DNA of 8,533 bases from Flavobacteriaceae bacterium (GTDB taxonomy: Bacteria > Bacteroidota > Bacteroidia > Flavobacteriales > Flavobacteriaceae): the NCBI GenBank assembly GCA_015489265.1, contig WFZY01000094.1, positions 1 to 8,533 on the forward strand, read 5' to 3'. Position numbers and translations under genes: made by a program. Shown in pieces: positions 6,690 to 8,533 of the stretch. Numbering within the stretch: the first letter of the stretch is position 1; the number at the start of each line of letters is the position of its first letter. Under the pieces are notes generated by a model. The model made no database searches. It was not told the DNA's origin and saw only the letters and a program-made list of their open reading frames with translations.

Positions 6690-7838
6690 ATGAAACTATC
6701 CGGAAAACTGCAAAACTTATTATACCTGATCTTATTATTCAACTTTTTACTTATCAATGCCTGTAAACAATCAAGTAAACCACAAAAAAACATTCAAACA
6801 TCATCAATATTCAAATACGCCCAACACATCCAAATCAAAAATTACGGCAAATACAAAATACTTAAAATTACAGGCGCCTATCCGGGCGCTCCTGATTATA
6901 GTTATGTCTTAAAAAATTCAGAAACTTCGTTGCCGGATAGTTTAAAATCTTATCAAGTCATAAACATTCCGTTGAAAAATATCGTGGTAACTTCTACCAC
7001 ACACTTAACACCGCTTAAAATTTTAGGATTAAAAAATAAACTGATTGGTTTTCCAAACACCTCATATATTTCCGATCCGGAGTTCAGAAAATTGATAAAA
7101 TCAGGAAAAATAGAAGAACTTGGTAGTGGACGACAAATCAATACCGAAAAACTTTTGATGTTACATCCGGATTTGTTGATGCAATTTAGCAGTGGACCGG
7201 GACAACATAAAGATGGAACATTTATCAAAAACGGTATTTCCGTACTTTACAATGCCGATTGGATGGAGCAAAGCCCATTAGGTAGAGCCGAATGGCTTAA
7301 AGTTTTCGGTTTGTTATTCGGCAAAGAAAACCAAGCAGATAGTATTTTTAGTGAAATTGAAACCCGCTATTTAAAAATCAAAAAACAAATTGACACAATC
7401 AGGCAGAAACCTTTGGTGTTTCAAGGCGGTTCGTTTGGCGACAAATGGTTTGTCCCCGGCGGACATAGTTATGCTGCGCAACTTATCAAAGATGCCGGCG
7501 GAGAATATTTGTGGAAAGATGATACCCATAATGGTAGCATTACTTTAAATTTTGAAAATGTGCTGTTACAACTTCCCAAAGCTGATGTTTGGCTCAATCC
7601 GGGCATGTTGGTCAGCAAAACAGCTATCCTTAAAGAAATACCGGCTGCTAAAGACTTTACATCTTTTAAAAACGACCGGATTTATACTTATAATTTAACT
7701 CGAGGTCCCGGTGGTGGTGTATTGTATTTTGAAGAATCTAATGCCTATCCGGACAGAGTTTTAAGTGATTTATTTCAAATTTTTCATCCTTCAAAAGCAC
7801 AACGACATCTTTACTATTATCGAAAAATTTCCCAATAA
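6690..7838 (+). CDS. Lipoprotein substrate-binding protein, ABC-type iron-siderophore/cobalamin uptake family
   Basis: A 382-residue protein of the helical-backbone metal receptor class (periplasmic binding protein type 2, BtuF/FecB-like). The N-terminus has a long hydrophobic stretch and the lipobox INAC, so Cys25 should be lipidated and the protein anchored in a membrane facing the periplasm. A poorly conserved linker leads to the binding domain near residue 95, where NIVVTSTTHLTPLKILGL is the typical first strand-helix. Further landmarks are the NTEKLLMLHPDLLMQF helix-strand, ADWMEQSPLGRAEW near 188-202, followed by LLFGKENQAD, and the second lobe from about 243 (VFQGGSFGDKWFVPGG; AAQLIKDAGGEYLW). 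The C-terminus is GPGGGVLYFEESNAYPDRVLSDL. The ligand, whether ferric siderophore, haem or B12, cannot be told. Partner permease and ATPase genes (FecCD/BtuCD) usually lie next to it but none is visible here, so it may use components encoded elsewhere. No clear promoter was found; the start is the only ATG giving a full signal peptide. Confidence 0.87.
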   Translation: MKLSGKLQNLLYLILLFNFLLINACKQSSKPQKNIQTSSIFKYAQHIQIKNYGKYKILKITGAYPGAPDYSYVLKNSETSLPDSLKSYQVINIPLKNIVVTSTTHLTPLKILGLKNKLIGFPNTSYISDPEFRKLIKSGKIEELGSGRQINTEKLLMLHPDLLMQFSSGPGQHKDGTFIKNGISVLYNADWMEQSPLGRAEWLKVFGLLFGKENQADSIFSEIETRYLKIKKQIDTIRQKPLVFQGGSFGDKWFVPGGHSYAAQLIKDAGGEYLWKDDTHNGSITLNFENVLLQLPKADVWLNPGMLVSKTAILKEIPAAKDFTSFKNDRIYTYNLTRGPGGGVLYFEESNAYPDRVLSDLFQIFHPSKAQRHLYYYRKISQ

Positions 7839-7875
7839 AATTTTTTGAATCAAAATATTCTACTATTTATAAAAA

Positions 7876-7898
7876 AAAGCCACTTTTTGGGTGGCTTT
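7876..7898. terminator. Bidirectional terminator between convergent genes
   Basis: AAAGCCAC (7876-7883) pairs with GTGGCTTT (7891-7898) around a 7-base loop. On the minus strand the A run at 7871-7878 becomes a strong U tract, so it mainly ends the isomerase transcript. On the + strand only a short TTTAATAAAA follows, but it can also serve the lipoprotein gene, which stops at 7838. Confidence 0.8.
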
Positions 7899-7947
7899 AA
7901 TAAAATCAAAAAAAATATTTTAAAATTAATCATTATTAGATGCTATT

Positions 7948-8533
7948 TTATTCCGCTTTAACCAATTCCACATCAAAAATCAAATTGGCATTAGGAGGAA
8001 TGACACCACCGGCACCGGCTTCACCATAAGCCAAATAAGATGGAATCACAAAAGTGGCTTTATCACCTTCTTCCAGTAGCTGAATACCTTCATCCCAACC
8101 GGGAATCACATAGCCCACTCCTACAGGAAATTCAATAGGTTCGCCACGACCATACGAATTGTCAAACACGGTTCCATCAGCTAGTTTACCTACATAATGT
8201 ACAGCCACATTTTTTCCTTTTTGTGGTTTTTTACCACTATTACTTTTGTGTGTAATCTTGTATCGCAAACCTGATTGGGTTTGTTCAAAACCTTCGGCTA
8301 ATTTATTAAGGGCTGCTTCAGCGGCTTCTTTGGCTTTACGTTCTCTTTCGGCTTTAGCATTGTTAAACCTCTTAAAAGCTTCGGGAGCATTAAACGCTTT
8401 GGCTTTATCACCAACTCTGATGATGTCAACATGTTCTATTTTATCACCTTGCGTAATCTTGTTTACAACATCTTGACCTTCAATTACTTTTCCGAAAACC
8501 GTATGTTTTCCGTCCAACCAAGGCGTTGCTTCG
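7948..8533 (-). CDS. Cyclophilin-FKBP fused peptidyl-prolyl isomerase (5' end outside the window)
   Basis: The last 194 residues of a double-domain prolyl isomerase that speeds cis-trans isomerisation of Xaa-Pro bonds during folding. The frame is open to the window edge. The TTG at 8517 is an internal leucine, because the residues before it, EATPW, continue the cyclophilin motif PWLDGKHTVFGKV. Trp5 of the fragment corresponds to the ligand-contacting tryptophan of cyclophilin A. The cyclophilin end is followed by a charged Ala/Lys/Glu-rich helical linker at about 45-75 (AERERKAKEAAEAALNK). A complete FKBP domain follows from about residue 84 to the end: VAVHYVGKLADGTVFDNS, VIPGWDEGIQLLEEGDK, YLAYGEAGAGGVIPPNANLIFDVEL. 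The expected pocket residues (Tyr, Phe-Asp, Val-Ile, Trp, Tyr, Phe) are all present. Cyclophilin-then-FKBP fusions are known in flavobacteria as dual-family immunophilins. Location cannot be judged without the N-terminus. Confidence 0.93.
   Translation of the reverse strand, partial: EATPWLDGKHTVFGKVIEGQDVVNKITQGDKIEHVDIIRVGDKAKAFNAPEAFKRFNNAKAERERKAKEAAEAALNKLAEGFEQTQSGLRYKITHKSNSGKKPQKGKNVAVHYVGKLADGTVFDNSYGRGEPIEFPVGVGYVIPGWDEGIQLLEEGDKATFVIPSYLAYGEAGAGGVIPPNANLIFDVELVKAE

Noticed and set aside
6168..7228. Minus-strand frames inside def (6168-6377) and the lipoprotein gene (6953-7228)
   Set aside because: Both are wholly antisense within clear family members and have no motifs of their own.
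8246..8476. 76-codon + strand frame, Ala/Leu/Ser-rich
   Set aside because: It is the antisense reading of the Ala/Lys/Glu-rich linker in the isomerase gene, which explains its apparent hydrophobic helix.

Overview
The window comes from an AT-rich member of the Bacteroidota, most likely a flavobacterium or close relative. The evidence is: starts without Shine-Dalgarno sequences; -7 boxes of the TAnnTTTG type found in this phylum; a type III glutamine synthetase; a peptide deformylase with the long insert common in this group; a cyclophilin-FKBP double isomerase; and a spaced inverted repeat resembling palindromes scattered through many Bacteroidota genomes.

Layout. Bases 1-1663 (+) hold the end of a two-gene operon for a 2-oxoacid:ferredoxin oxidoreductase: the C-terminus of the alpha subunit, then a beta subunit carrying a gamma-like domain at its C-terminus. 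The operon ends at a strong hairpin terminator. A good -7 box follows and drives a 548-residue exported protein of unknown function (1793-3439, +). That gene converges on a type III glutamine synthetase (3515-5698, -), with one bidirectional terminator between them. The 245-base divergent region 5699-5943 carries the glutamine synthetase promoter, a duplicated promoter/leader block and an inverted repeat on the left, and a deformylase promoter with a leader of about 95 bases on the right. Peptide deformylase (5944-6531, +) is followed by the inverted repeat (6571-6636) and by a lipoprotein of the iron-siderophore/cobalamin substrate-binding family (6690-7838, +). This converges, over another bidirectional hairpin, on a peptidyl-prolyl isomerase that runs off the right edge (7948-8533, -).

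The genes are mostly single housekeeping units rather than one pathway: oxoacid oxidation with ferredoxin, ammonium assimilation, N-terminal maturation of new proteins, metal-chelate or vitamin uptake, and protein folding. I see no phage, transposase, CRISPR array, RNA gene or defence system, and I do not think the window contains a wholly new system. The points most worth a second look are the beta-gamma fusion with its altered glycine motif, the duplicated block at the glutamine synthetase promoter, the spaced palindrome after the deformylase, and the unknown exported protein.
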